Origin: Pantoea piersonii
GTDB lineage: Bacteria > Pseudomonadota > Gammaproteobacteria > Enterobacterales > Enterobacteriaceae
DNA length: 64,000 nt
NCBI RefSeq assembly: GCF_003612015.1
Contig: NZ_RARB01000002.1
Coordinates: 673,821 to 737,820, forward strand
Reading direction: 5' to 3'
The number at the start of each line of letters is the position of its first letter. Positions within the stretch are counted from its first letter, which is position 1. This document shows, in pieces, positions 19,705-28,990 of the stretch. The notes beneath the pieces are model-generated. The model had not been told where the DNA came from, made no database searches, and was given only the letters and a program-made list of their open reading frames with translations. The translations under genes were made by a program, and so were the position numbers.

Positions 19705-19989
19705 TTAACAAGGACATTTCCCCAGCTTACCTGCCTGGCTGGGGAACCGGGCATCAAGACAGTATCGATGAAAATCGCGCTCGCTCATCGGGGGCAGATC
19801 CGGGTGTTGACGCTGCATATGCTGAAGATAATTTTGATAATCCTGCACGCCGACCATCAGCCGGAAACTTTGCTGCAGCCCACGCCATAACCTGCGCCAG
19901 CTAAAACGCGCGGGCGCGGCGATTGGTCGACAGCAGCTAATGCCGGCCAGGCTTGCCGGGCGGACGGCCCGGCGAATCGCATCAGACAT
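19705..19989 (-). CDS. YbdD/YjiX (DUF466) family small protein
   Basis: 94 residues. The family core is GVQDYQNYLQHMQRQHPDLPPMSERDFHRYCLDARF, as in E. coli YbdD (65 aa) and YjiX, which always follow CstA-type transporters. This one has about 28 extra residues at the N-terminus (Arg/Ala-rich with a Cys-Cys). The ATG at 19989 has GGAGG and overlaps the cstA stop by 8 bp, so the pair is translationally coupled. In E. coli the partner protein is needed for CstA/BtsT transport. Confidence 0.85.
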   Translation of the reverse strand: MSDAIRRAVRPASLAGISCCRPIAAPARFSWRRLWRGLQQSFRLMVGVQDYQNYLQHMQRQHPDLPPMSERDFHRYCLDARFPSQAGKLGKCPC

Positions 19990-22048
19990 GATGAACCTCC
20001 TTACGCAGCGACGGCTCCGCTTCGTGCGTGGTCGGCACGTTGCTCTGCAGAGCGCGACGAATAACGAAGAATGCGGCGATAAGCATCGTCACCGCCACCA
20101 GCATAAAGAATCCGCACAGCACGGCGTTGATCTGATTGCTGAACACGATGGTCTGCATATCCGCCACGCTCTTCGCCGGCGCGATAATCACCCCGTCGTC
20201 GATGCCTTTACGGAACTTATTCGCCTGCGCCAGAAAGCCGATTGACGGCTTTTCATGGAAAATTTTCTGCCAGCCCGCCGTCATTGAGGTAATAAACAGC
20301 CAGGCGGTCGGCAGAATCGTTACCCAGGCGTAGCGCTGCTTTTTCATCTTAAACAGCACCACGGTGCCAAGGATCAGCGCCATAGAGGCGAGCATCTGGT
20401 TGCCGATGCCGAACAGCGGCCATAGCGTATTGATGCCGCCCAGCGGATCGACCACGCCCTGATAGACGAAAAAGCCCCAGCCGGCGACTGAAACCGCCGT
20501 GCCCGCCATATTGCCCGCCCACGACCGGTTATTCGCCAGTGACGGCACTACGGTGCCGACCAGATCCTGCACCATAAAGCGACAGGCGCGCGTGCCGGCA
20601 TCCACGGCGGTAAGAATGAACAGCGCTTCAAACAGGATAGCGAAGTGGTACCAGAAGGCCATCATCGCGCGGCTGTTAAAGACGTCGCTGATGATATGCG
20701 CCATGCCGACCGCAAAGGTCGGTGCGCCGCCCGCGCGCGACAGCACCGAGGCCTCGCCGACATCGCGCGCGATGCTGGCGAGCGACTCAGGCGTTACCAC
20801 AAAGCCCCAGCCGTTAATCACCTGCGAGGCGTTCTCCACCGTCGTGCCGATCAGCGCGGCAGGCGAGTTCATGGCGAAGTAGACGCCAGGATCGATAACT
20901 GAGGCGCAGATCAGCGCCATAATGGCGACGAAAGATTCCATCAGCATCGCGCCATAGCCGATAAAGCGGATATGGCTCTCGCGCTCCACCAGCTTCGGCG
21001 TGGTGCCGCTGGAAACCAGCGCATGGAAGCCGGAAATCGAACCGCAGGCGATGGTGATAAACAGGAACGGGAAAAGCTGTCCCGAGAAGACCGGGCCGCT
21101 GCCGTCAATAAAACGCGTAACGGCTGGCATTTTCATTTCCGGCATGGCGAACAGGATGCCGATAGCCAGCCCGACAATCACGCCGATTTTCAGGAAGGTC
21201 GAGAGGTAGTCGCGCGGCGCCAGCAGCAGCCAGACCGGCAGCACCGAGGCGACAAAGCCGTAGATAACCAGCACCCAGGTCAGCGAGGTGCCTTTCAGGG
21301 TAAAGAAAGGGCCCCAGAAGGGATCCTGCGCGACGTTTCCGCCGTAGATAATCGCCGCCATCATCAGCACAAAGCCAATCAGGGAGACTTCCGCTATTTT
21401 GCCGGGGCGGATAAAGCGCATATAGACGCCCATCAGCAGCGCAATCGGAATCGTCGCGGCGATAGTAAAGAGGCCCCACGGCGAGTTAGCCAGCGCTTTA
21501 ACCACCACCAGCGCCAGCGCGGAGAGAATAATGATCATCACGCCGAGCGCGCCGAGCATGGTGATCACGCCAGCGAAAGCGCCCAGCTCCTGGCGCGCCA
21601 TTTCGCCCAGCGAGCGGCCGTCGCGGCGGGTAGAGATAAACAGCACAAGGAAATCCTGCACCGCGCCCGCCAGCATCACGCCGACGAGGATCCAGATGGT
21701 GCCGGGCAAAAAGCCCATCTGCGCCGCCAGTATCGGGCCGACCAGCGGACCCGCGCCTGCAATGGCGGCAAAATGGTGGCCGAACAGCACCCATTTATTG
21801 GTCGGCACATAGTCGAGGCCGTCATTGAAACGTTCGGCTGGCGTACGACGACGATCGTCCAGTTCAAAAATATTGCGTGCGATAAACAGGCTGTAAAAGC
21901 GATAGGCGATGCTGTAGCAGGCGACGGCGGCCACCACCAGCCAGACTGCATTAACCTGTTCGCCGCGATTTAACGCCAGCATAGCAAATGCGCCCGCGCC
22001 GACTAACGCCACCACTAACCAGATCGCGCCGGTTTTGACGTTCTTCAT
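19982..22048 (-). CDS. cstA: CstA-family carbon-starvation peptide/pyruvate transporter
   Basis: 688 residues (E. coli CstA 701, BtsT 716). Very hydrophobic inner-membrane transporter. Signature blocks are KWVLFGHHFAAIAGAGPLVGP, AGAVQDFLVLFISTRRDG, SGFHALVSSGTTPK and GVVDPLGGINTLWPLFGIGNQ. In E. coli CstA takes up pyruvate and peptides under carbon starvation with CRP control. The short central loop and C-terminal ALQSNVPTTHE are closer to CstA than to BtsT. It is paired with the YbdD-like gene. Confidence 0.9.
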   Translation of the reverse strand: MKNVKTGAIWLVVALVGAGAFAMLALNRGEQVNAVWLVVAAVACYSIAYRFYSLFIARNIFELDDRRRTPAERFNDGLDYVPTNKWVLFGHHFAAIAGAGPLVGPILAAQMGFLPGTIWILVGVMLAGAVQDFLVLFISTRRDGRSLGEMARQELGAFAGVITMLGALGVMIIILSALALVVVKALANSPWGLFTIAATIPIALLMGVYMRFIRPGKIAEVSLIGFVLMMAAIIYGGNVAQDPFWGPFFTLKGTSLTWVLVIYGFVASVLPVWLLLAPRDYLSTFLKIGVIVGLAIGILFAMPEMKMPAVTRFIDGSGPVFSGQLFPFLFITIACGSISGFHALVSSGTTPKLVERESHIRFIGYGAMLMESFVAIMALICASVIDPGVYFAMNSPAALIGTTVENASQVINGWGFVVTPESLASIARDVGEASVLSRAGGAPTFAVGMAHIISDVFNSRAMMAFWYHFAILFEALFILTAVDAGTRACRFMVQDLVGTVVPSLANNRSWAGNMAGTAVSVAGWGFFVYQGVVDPLGGINTLWPLFGIGNQMLASMALILGTVVLFKMKKQRYAWVTILPTAWLFITSMTAGWQKIFHEKPSIGFLAQANKFRKGIDDGVIIAPAKSVADMQTIVFSNQINAVLCGFFMLVAVTMLIAAFFVIRRALQSNVPTTHEAEPSLRKEVHHV

Positions 22049-22140
22049 GACCTCACTCCTTGTATGAACCGAAAGGGACGTTCAAAGACAACGAGTCAAA
22101 AGTAATGTAATGGAATGTAAGTGAAAGTTAATGTGTTGAG

Positions 22141-22162
22141 AAGTGTGAAGCGGGGAACAAAT
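22141..22162 (-). promoter_or_regulatory. Weak CRP-site candidate upstream of cstA
   Basis: On the minus strand a perfect TCACA half-site pairs with TGTTC at the correct 6-bp spacing (consensus TGTGA-N6-TCACA). About 100 bp before cstA, which is CRP-dependent in E. coli. Only one half-site is good. Confidence 0.3.
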
Positions 22163-22192
22163 TTAACATTTGTAGCAGCGGCAAAGAAGAAA

Positions 22193-22223
22193 GGGGGATA
22201 ACTATCGTTATCCCCCATTTTTT
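22193..22223 (-). terminator. Terminator between rnb and cstA
   Basis: 10-bp perfect stem GGGGGATAAC/GTTATCCCCC with a TATC loop just past the rnb stop. On the minus strand TTTCTTCTTT follows; the plus strand has six T, so it may work in both directions. Confidence 0.85.
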
Positions 22224-22227
22224 ATGT

Positions 22228-24162
22228 TCAGACCGCGGGGCGGGCAACCACGCTGCGCGTTTCCATACGCACTTCGACGATGGTGACGTCAATGACGTCC
22301 GTTACGCGATAGGCGATCTCGCCTTTAATCTGTACGGTGCCGTGCTCCTGGCTGCACACCAGCTCGTCGCGCACCGCATGGATAAAGGGCGCCGGGATAA
22401 AGGCGACCGCGCCGTTCTCCAGCAGGCGCACGCGCATGCCGCCGCGCGAGACATCAATAATCTCCGCGCTGAACTTGCGGTCGGTGCCGGCATGCGGCGC
22501 GAGCCAGCGCGCATAGAGCCAGTCGCCAACGTCGCGCTCCGCCATGCGGTTAAGGCGACGACGTTCGCCCATGGTCACCGTCAACGCCTCATCAGGGCGC
22601 GCGCCTTGCTCGCCGCGAATAATCGCTTTCAGCAGACGATGGTTGATCATGTCGCCCGACTTACGGATCGGCGAGGTCCAGGTGGCGTAAGCCTCCAGAC
22701 CCAGCCCGAAATGGGGGCCTGGCTCGGTGCTGATCTCAGCAAATGACTGGAAGCGGCGAATGCGGCTGTCCAGATACTGCGTCGGCTGCGCATCCAGCTC
22801 GCGGCGCAGCTGGCGGAAGCCTTCCAGCGTCGTGATAGCGGCAGCGTCAACGGTCACGCCATGGCTGGACAGCACGGCAGCAGCCTGCTCGGCGTTCGTC
22901 GCGTCAAAGCCGGTGTGCACGTTGTAGACCCCAAAGCCGAGCTTCTCACGCAGCACTTTACCGGCGCAGACGTTCGCGAGGATCATCGCTTCTTCTACCA
23001 TACGGTTGGCGATACGGCGCGGCTCGGCGACGATATCCAGCACTTCGCCTTTCTCGCCGAGAACAAAGCGGTAATCGGGGCGATCTTTAAACACCAGCGC
23101 ATGGTTGTGACGCCATTCGCTGCGCGCCAGGCAGATGCGATGCAGCAGACGGATCTGTCGGGCGATCGCCTCGCTCTGCGGCTGCCATTCGCCGCTGTTT
23201 TCCAGCCAGTCGGAAACCTCGTCGTAAACCAGTTTGGCTTTAGATTCGATCCACGCGGCAAAAAAGTGTACGTCGTCGCCCAGCGATCCATCCTGCGCGA
23301 CGGTAACGCGGCAGGCCAGCGCCGGGCGGCGCACGTTCGGACGCAGCGAACAGACGTCGTCGGAGAGTTCGCGCGGCAGCATCGGGATATTAAAGCCCGG
23401 CAGATAGTTGGTGAACGCGCGCTGCGCCGCCAGCTTGTCCAGCTCGCTGCCTTCCGGCACGTAAGCGGTCGGGTCGGCGATGGCGATAGTGAGGCTCAGC
23501 GTGCCGTCGGCGTTCTCTTCGACATAGAGCGCGTCATCCATATCTTCAGTGCTGGCGCTGTCGATGGTGACGAAATCGAGCGCGGTCAGATCTTCACGCG
23601 TCAGGTTTTCATCCAGCATCTCGCCAAAGCCAACCTGCGGCGCTTCGCGCTCCAGATTATGGCGCGACAGGGTGACCCACCAGGGCGCCAGATGATCGTC
23701 GGCTTTAACGATAAATTCAGTCAGTTCGGCATAGAAACCGCGGTCGCCTTTCAGCGGGTGACGGCGCATTTCGGCGACGGCCCAGTCGCCAGCCTGGAAA
23801 TCATGGCTCAGGCCACGCACCGGACGGCAGGGGATAGCGTCTTTTAATAACGGATGGTCCGGGACGATGGAAAGACGGTCATCTTTCTTCTGCACGCGGC
23901 CGACAAAGCGGCTGAGGAAGGGTTCGATCAGCGTTTCAGGCTCGGCGCTTTCACGATCCTTATCGCTGTGGATGACGGCAGAAACACGGTCGCCGTGCAT
24001 CACCTTCTTCATCTGCGGCGGCGGAATGAAATAGCTTTTCTGCGCGTCGACTTCAAGGAAGCCGAAACCTTTTTCGGTGCCTTTAACAACACCTTCTGCG
24101 CGAGGAGTCTGCGCGTGGAGCTTCTCTTTGAGCTGCGCGAGCAGCGGATTATCCTGGAACAT
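22228..24162 (-). CDS. rnb: Exoribonuclease II (RNase II)
   Basis: 644 residues, identical in length to E. coli RNase II, the main hydrolytic 3'-5' mRNA exonuclease. Two N-terminal cold-shock domains, the RNB catalytic domain and a C-terminal S1 domain. The catalytic aspartates D201, D207, D209 and D210 ([12 protein letters not shown]) are present. One oddity: the usual SPIRKYGDM reads SPIRKSGDM, a tyrosine-to-serine change at residue 502 beside R500. There is no clear Shine-Dalgarno at 24162, but homology starts there. Confidence 0.98.
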   Translation of the reverse strand: MFQDNPLLAQLKEKLHAQTPRAEGVVKGTEKGFGFLEVDAQKSYFIPPPQMKKVMHGDRVSAVIHSDKDRESAEPETLIEPFLSRFVGRVQKKDDRLSIVPDHPLLKDAIPCRPVRGLSHDFQAGDWAVAEMRRHPLKGDRGFYAELTEFIVKADDHLAPWWVTLSRHNLEREAPQVGFGEMLDENLTREDLTALDFVTIDSASTEDMDDALYVEENADGTLSLTIAIADPTAYVPEGSELDKLAAQRAFTNYLPGFNIPMLPRELSDDVCSLRPNVRRPALACRVTVAQDGSLGDDVHFFAAWIESKAKLVYDEVSDWLENSGEWQPQSEAIARQIRLLHRICLARSEWRHNHALVFKDRPDYRFVLGEKGEVLDIVAEPRRIANRMVEEAMILANVCAGKVLREKLGFGVYNVHTGFDATNAEQAAAVLSSHGVTVDAAAITTLEGFRQLRRELDAQPTQYLDSRIRRFQSFAEISTEPGPHFGLGLEAYATWTSPIRKSGDMINHRLLKAIIRGEQGARPDEALTVTMGERRRLNRMAERDVGDWLYARWLAPHAGTDRKFSAEIIDVSRGGMRVRLLENGAVAFIPAPFIHAVRDELVCSQEHGTVQIKGEIAYRVTDVIDVTIVEVRMETRSVVARPAV

Positions 24163-24242
24163 AGTCAGTTTAGTTTCGTGGCCTAAGAGCGGCTGCTAGT
24201 TTTACGCGAATCAGGGGCGCGCGGCAAGGCAAAAGAGGGTAA

Positions 24243-24265
24243 AAAAGCCGGATTAACCGGCTTTT
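24243..24265 (-). terminator. Rho-independent terminator of the YdeP-like gene
   Basis: 9-bp perfect stem AAAAGCCGG/CCGGCTTTT, ATTAA loop. The minus strand continues into TTTTTT. Confidence 0.88.
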
Positions 24266-24284
24266 ATCTAAGGAAACTCTGACC

Positions 24285-26588
24285 TTACGCAATGCGCTGC
24301 GTAGGCAGTGAAACCGACAGCTCCAGCTTAACCGGAACCGATTTGGAGGTCGGCGTGCCGCTGATATCGCCGAAGCTGTTGAGCGGGACCAGCGGGTTGG
24401 TTTCCGGGTAATAAGCCGCCAGGTTACCGCGCGGAATATTGTAGGGCACCAGTTTGAAACCGCTGACGCGACGCGAAATATTGTCGTTCCACAGGGTTTC
24501 GATATCCACCAGCTGACCTTCCGTAAAGCCGAGCGCCTGCATATCTTCCGGGTTGATAAACACCACTTCGCGCTGGCCGTAAACGCCGCGGTAACGGTCA
24601 TCAAGGCCGTAAATCGTGGTGTTGTACTGGTCATGCGAACGCAGCGTCTGCAGCGTAAACGGCACCTCAGCCACATCCGCCGGGAAGAGCGATTCAGGCA
24701 GCGCTGCGCTGCTGAACTCCGCTTTCTGCGTCGGGGTGTTGAAGCGCAGATCCGCCGCCGCGTTGCCGAGGTAGAAACCGCCCGGCAGGTCGCACTTCTC
24801 ATTGAAGTCGGCGAAGCCCGGGATCGTGGCGGCGATATGGTCGCGGATCAGGTTGTAATCGGCGGCCAGCTCCAGCCACTTCACTTTTTCATCGCCCAGC
24901 ACCGCGTGCGCGATGCCCGCCACAATGGCGGTTTCAGAGCGCTGCGTCTCCGCCAGCGGAATGCCGATGCCTTCGGAGGCGTGCACCATGCTGAAGGAGT
25001 CCTCAACGGTGATGAACTGGTTGCCACTCGCCTGCGTGTCACGCTCGGTACGACCCAGCGTCGGCAGGATCAGGCTCTCTGCACCCGGCACCAGGTGGCT
25101 ACGGTTGAGCTTGGTGCTGATGTGCACCGTCAGACCACAGCGCTGCAGCGCCTCTTCGGTGCGCGGCGAATCGGGTGCAGCGGCGGCCAGGTTACCGCCC
25201 AGCGCGATCAGCACTTTGATCTCGTCGCGCAGCATCGCATTCAGCGCGTCAACCGTGTTATGGCCGTGTTCGCGCGGCGGCTCAAAGCCGAAGTGGCTGC
25301 CGAGCGCGTCGAGGAAGGCTTTGCTGGGCTTCTCATCGATACCCATCGTGCGGTTGCCCTGCACGTTACTGTGACCGCGTACCGGACAGAGGCCCGCGCC
25401 TTTTTTGCCGAGCTGGCCGAACAGCAGCTGCAGGTTAACGATCTCACGTACCGTATCTACCGAGTGCTTATGCTGAGTGATGCCCATCGCCCAGGTGATA
25501 ATGACGCGATCGGAACTCTGGTAAATCGCCGCAGCTTCGCGGATTTGCGCTTCGCTCAGACCAGACTGCTGCACGATCTGCATCCAGTCAGTGTTGTCTA
25601 CCGCATCGAAATAGGCTTCGACGCCGTGGGTGGTCGCGTTAATAAAGGCTTCGTCAAACAGGCCTTTCTCACCGGCCGCTACGCGGGCGCGATGGGTTTC
25701 CAGCAGCGCTTTCACCATGCCGCGCACCGCCGCCATATCACCGCCGAGATTCGGCTGATAGTAGGCGGAGCTGATGGTGCCCGCTTTGGAGGTGACGACT
25801 TCCAGCGGCTTCTGCGGATCGGCGAAACGCTCAAGGCCACGTTCACGCAGCGTGTTGAAGGTCACGATTTTCGCGCCGTGATCGGCAGCGTGGCGCAGGC
25901 TGTGCAGCATACGCGGGTGGTTGGTGCCCGGGTTCTGGCCAAAGACGAAGATCGCGTCAGCATGGTCGAAGTCGTCGAGACGAATGGTGCCTTTGCCGAC
26001 GCCGATGCTGCGCTTCAGACCGGCGCCGCTCGCTTCGTGACACATGTTGGAGCAGTCCGGGAAGTTATTGGTGCCCGCCAGACGGCCGAACAGCTGATAG
26101 AGCCAGGAGGCTTCATTGCTGGCACGACCGGAGGTGTAAAGCTCCATCTGGTTCGGGTTATCCATCGCCTTAATGTGCTGTGCGATCAGCGCAAAGGCGT
26201 CGTCCCAGCTGACCGGCTCGTAGTGGTCAGTTTCAGCGTTATAGCGCATCGGATGGGTCAGACGGCCCTGATACTCCAAGAAGTAGTCGCTCTGGGCATA
26301 GAGTTTGGTGACGCTGTGCTGTGCGAAGAAATCGGTATCGACCACGCGACGCGTCGCTTCCCAGGTCACCGCTTTAGCGCCGTTTTCACAGAAACTAAAG
26401 GTGCTTTTGTTATCGTCGCCCCAGGCGCAGCCCGGGCAGTCGAAGCCGCGCGCTTTATTCATGCGCATCAGGTTGCGCATATTTTTCAGCGCGGCCTTGC
26501 TGTCGAAAACGAAACGGGTAGTGGCTTCCAGCGAACCCCAACCGCCCGCAGCGGCGCGGTAAGGCTTAATTTTACGTTTGAATTTCAT
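24285..26588 (-). CDS. FdhF/YdeP-type molybdopterin oxidoreductase
   Basis: 767 residues, aligning along its full length with E. coli YdeP (759 aa), an uncharacterised formate-dehydrogenase-alpha relative linked to acid resistance. An N-terminal Cys cluster GFDCPGCAW ... FCENGAK is followed by bis-MGD domains with NNFPDCSNMCHEAS, FGQNPGTNHPRM and a C-terminal ATP/MGD-binding part (SHDQYNTTIYG). It has cysteine-type chemistry with no selenocysteine, and no fdhD or partner subunit nearby. The start lacks a clear ribosome-binding site. The electron donor and acceptor are unknown. Confidence 0.88.
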   Translation of the reverse strand: MKFKRKIKPYRAAAGGWGSLEATTRFVFDSKAALKNMRNLMRMNKARGFDCPGCAWGDDNKSTFSFCENGAKAVTWEATRRVVDTDFFAQHSVTKLYAQSDYFLEYQGRLTHPMRYNAETDHYEPVSWDDAFALIAQHIKAMDNPNQMELYTSGRASNEASWLYQLFGRLAGTNNFPDCSNMCHEASGAGLKRSIGVGKGTIRLDDFDHADAIFVFGQNPGTNHPRMLHSLRHAADHGAKIVTFNTLRERGLERFADPQKPLEVVTSKAGTISSAYYQPNLGGDMAAVRGMVKALLETHRARVAAGEKGLFDEAFINATTHGVEAYFDAVDNTDWMQIVQQSGLSEAQIREAAAIYQSSDRVIITWAMGITQHKHSVDTVREIVNLQLLFGQLGKKGAGLCPVRGHSNVQGNRTMGIDEKPSKAFLDALGSHFGFEPPREHGHNTVDALNAMLRDEIKVLIALGGNLAAAAPDSPRTEEALQRCGLTVHISTKLNRSHLVPGAESLILPTLGRTERDTQASGNQFITVEDSFSMVHASEGIGIPLAETQRSETAIVAGIAHAVLGDEKVKWLELAADYNLIRDHIAATIPGFADFNEKCDLPGGFYLGNAAADLRFNTPTQKAEFSSAALPESLFPADVAEVPFTLQTLRSHDQYNTTIYGLDDRYRGVYGQREVVFINPEDMQALGFTEGQLVDIETLWNDNISRRVSGFKLVPYNIPRGNLAAYYPETNPLVPLNSFGDISGTPTSKSVPVKLELSVSLPTQRIA

Positions 26589-26627
26589 GGTGAGTGCAGG
26601 CTTATGTTTTTTGTAGGAAGTTTGTTA

Positions 26628-26643
26628 TCAGGATATATCCTGA
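26628..26643. promoter_or_regulatory. Perfect 16-bp palindrome upstream of the YdeP-like gene
   Basis: TCAGGATATATCCTGA is fully self-complementary, 40 bp upstream of the YdeP-like start, in the 250-bp divergent region shared with the PTS gene. It is likely an operator for a dimeric regulator; the regulator is not identified. Confidence 0.5.
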
Positions 26644-26732
26644 CGGTGAGGGAAGTGTGCGACTGCAATCATAAGTTGTCTAATTGATTGACTTAATGGT
26701 GCGATAGCCGCCGTTTATCGCGACACAGGCGT

Positions 26733-26779
26733 AATTGTGATGCTGCTCAAATTTTACTCTCTGGTAACCTGGCGATAAC
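26733..26779 (+). promoter_or_regulatory. CRP site and class-II-like promoter of the PTS gene
   Basis: TGTGA-N6-TCAAA (within 26733-26754) matches 16 of 22 CRP consensus positions, with flanking A/T tracts. A -10 candidate GATAAC at 26774-26779 places the start point about 42 bp from the CRP dyad centre, the class II geometry. Catabolite control fits a sugar PTS gene. Confidence 0.5.
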
Positions 26780-26838
26780 GGGAGTTACTGGCGCATCGGG
26801 TCAATACTTGCACCTTCTTCTCTGAAAGGGCGCACCTC

Positions 26839-28425
26839 ATGAAACAGCTCACCAGTCAGATCCATGCATTTGGCAAAGCCTTAATGATGCCGATCTCGGT
26901 GATCGCGGCGGCGGGGATCTTCCTCGGCCTCGCGGCCGCGATGCAGAACCCGGCGATTACCGGCGACGCCTTTGCTCAGATGCAGGTGCCGCAGCTGATT
27001 ATCGGTTTCATTCGTAAAGTGGCGGGCGCGCTTTTTGCCAACCTGCCGGTCTTTTTCGCTGTGGCCAGCGCCATTGGTCTGGCGAAGGCGGAGAAGCCGA
27101 CGGCCGCCTTCGCCGCCGTTATCGGTTATATCGCCATGAACGTCGGCATCAACGCCACGCTGGCGGCGAAAGGGTTGACGGCGGCAACCACCACGCCGGA
27201 AGCGCTGCAAAAGGCGGGTATGGATCAGACTGCGGCGATGATGACCTCGGCGGAATATATCCAGATGTTGGGCATCTTCACCTACAACATGAGCGTGCTG
27301 GGGGGCGTTATTGCCGGGCTGTTGACGGTGATGCTGCATAATCGCTTCTATACCCAACAGTTGCCGACTGCTATCAGTTTTTTCGGCGGACGTCGCTTCG
27401 TGCCTATCGTCACCGTGGTCTTTCTGCCGCTGGTGGGCGTGCTGCTGGCGCTGATCTGGCCGACGCTCGGCGCGGGTATCGCCTGGGTCGGTCAGATGAT
27501 CGGCAAAAGCGGGCAGTACGGCGCCTTTCTGCTCGGGACGGCGGAACGCATCCTGATCCCGACCGGATTGCATCATATCCTCAACGAAACCGTGCGTTTC
27601 ACCCCCATTGGCGGCATCGCCACGGTAGATGGGCAGACGCTGGTGGGGGCGCTTAATATCTTCAACGCGTCGCTGACCCATCCCGGATCGGTGCCTGACG
27701 ACACGCTGCGCAACGCCACTCAGTTTCTCGCGCAGGGCAAGATCCCGGTCATGATGTTTGGTCTGCCGGCCGCCGCGCTGGCGATCTACCACACCGCGCG
27801 CCCTGAACATAAACAGCGGGTCAAGGCGTTGATGATGGCGGGTGCGCTGACCTCGTTCACTACCGGCATTACCGAGCCGCTGGAGTTCTGCTTTATCTTC
27901 GTTTCGCCGGTGCTCTATCTGATGCATGCGCTGCTTACCGGTCTCTCTTTTATGCTGATGTCGATGCTGCACCTGATGATTGGTAACGTGCAGGGCGGCG
28001 TAATCGATCTGGTGGTATTTGGCATACTCGGCGGCAGTAAAACGCACTGGTGGTGGACGCTGGCGCTCGGCGCGCTCTATGCGCCGCTCTACTACTACGG
28101 GTTTCGATTTATTATCACGCGCATGGGCGTCGAGACGCCGGGACGCGAGTCCGACGATGAAAAACCGCAGCAGGTGGCGGCGGGTGAGCGCACCAGAGTC
28201 ATTATCAGCGGTCTCGGGGGAGAGGCCAATATTGAGGATGTCGACTGCTGCTTTACCCGCCTGCGCGTACGGGTCAAGGATATGAAAGAGGTAGTGGATC
28301 AGACGCTGCTCACCACCGGTGCCAACGGCATCAATCGCGTCAGCGAGCACGATATCCAGGTTATCTATGGCCCGCAGGTCGAAAAGATCGCTAACGAAGT
28401 GAAAAGCGCGCTCGGCGTGGCGTGA
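26839..28425 (+). CDS. PTS sugar transporter EIICB, glucose/maltose (MalX) family
   Basis: 528 residues (E. coli MalX 530). An EIIC membrane domain (about 1-430) with FFGGRRFVPIVT, GTAERILIPTGLHHIL and TGITEPLEFCFIFVSPVLY, then a linker and an EIIB domain carrying the phospho-cysteine motif CFTRLRVRVKD. It lacks a fused EIIA. It imports and phosphorylates a sugar; which one (glucose, maltose or an alpha-glucoside) cannot be decided. AGGG lies upstream of the ATG. No glycosidase or regulator is adjacent. Confidence 0.88.
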   Translation: MKQLTSQIHAFGKALMMPISVIAAAGIFLGLAAAMQNPAITGDAFAQMQVPQLIIGFIRKVAGALFANLPVFFAVASAIGLAKAEKPTAAFAAVIGYIAMNVGINATLAAKGLTAATTTPEALQKAGMDQTAAMMTSAEYIQMLGIFTYNMSVLGGVIAGLLTVMLHNRFYTQQLPTAISFFGGRRFVPIVTVVFLPLVGVLLALIWPTLGAGIAWVGQMIGKSGQYGAFLLGTAERILIPTGLHHILNETVRFTPIGGIATVDGQTLVGALNIFNASLTHPGSVPDDTLRNATQFLAQGKIPVMMFGLPAAALAIYHTARPEHKQRVKALMMAGALTSFTTGITEPLEFCFIFVSPVLYLMHALLTGLSFMLMSMLHLMIGNVQGGVIDLVVFGILGGSKTHWWWTLALGALYAPLYYYGFRFIITRMGVETPGRESDDEKPQQVAAGERTRVIISGLGGEANIEDVDCCFTRLRVRVKDMKEVVDQTLLTTGANGINRVSEHDIQVIYGPQVEKIANEVKSALGVA

Positions 28426-28475
28426 AACGATTTACGTCTACACTTAACAGACCGGAAGCGAACAAGGAGACGGAA

Positions 28476-28685
28476 ATGTTTAAACATAAAACCAATGAAG
28501 AACGTAAACAGGAAGGCGACGTGAGCAAGAGCGCCCCCGAGAGCACGCCGCACGTCGGCAACGCCTATGAAGAGGACGATCATCCGGCGGTCGACGCGCC
28601 CAATGAGCACGGCGAAATCCCTCGCACCCGCGATGACCATAACGATGACAAGAAAGATCCCTATCAGGATCGGGATAAAAAATAG
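28476..28685 (+). CDS. Small highly charged, probably disordered protein
   Basis: 69 residues, almost entirely hydrophilic (about half D, E, K, R or H), ending DDHNDDKKDPYQDRDKK. No membrane segment or known motif. The ATG at 28476 has an excellent AAGGAG; the frame is open back to an ATG overlapping the PTS stop (ATGA at 28422), which could be used instead. It is probably cotranscribed with the EIICB gene. Function unknown. Confidence 0.65.
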   Translation: MFKHKTNEERKQEGDVSKSAPESTPHVGNAYEEDDHPAVDAPNEHGEIPRTRDDHNDDKKDPYQDRDKK

Positions 28686-28990
28686 CGCTTAGCGCGCAGC
28701 CATATCGGGTTCCCACCTGGCTGACCAGATTAGTTATGGTGGGAGCTGTATCACGACCTTTTCCAGCCGCTACGCCGACGTTCCCGCCTTTATCTCGCGC
28801 TGCGAATGCGCTTTTTATCTTCTCTGGTCCTGACAGGAGACGCCGACGCTTTTTCTTTTCAGCGGTGTACCGCATTATGAAAGTGCGGCGAGCTGGCCAA
28901 ATGAAAACTGGCGCTCTGGCGTTTGTCAGCTTGTCACTGAGACCGGATAAGAGGATCATAGCGCTACGTTTTTCCGGCACTGCAGACGCT
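28686..28990. other. Gene-free stretch before the DUF1275 gene
   Basis: 305 bp. A small inverted repeat CCGCA/TGCGG lies near 28870. The frame of the downstream gene is open through this region but its translation is arginine-rich and unlike the family. No convincing promoter was seen. Confidence 0.4.

Noticed and set aside
20972..21973. 333-codon open frame antisense to cstA
   Set aside because: Shadow frame, strongly biased composition (H, R, Q, D), no start signal.
24633..26687. 684-codon open frame antisense to the YdeP-like gene
   Set aside because: Mirror of a GC-rich coding strand; composition rich in R/A/V/H, no ribosome-binding site, and the opposite strand is a clear full-length family member.
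26881..28350. 489-codon open frame antisense to the PTS gene
   Set aside because: Shadow frame with His/Arg/Gln-rich low-quality sequence; the sense strand encodes an intact EIICB.
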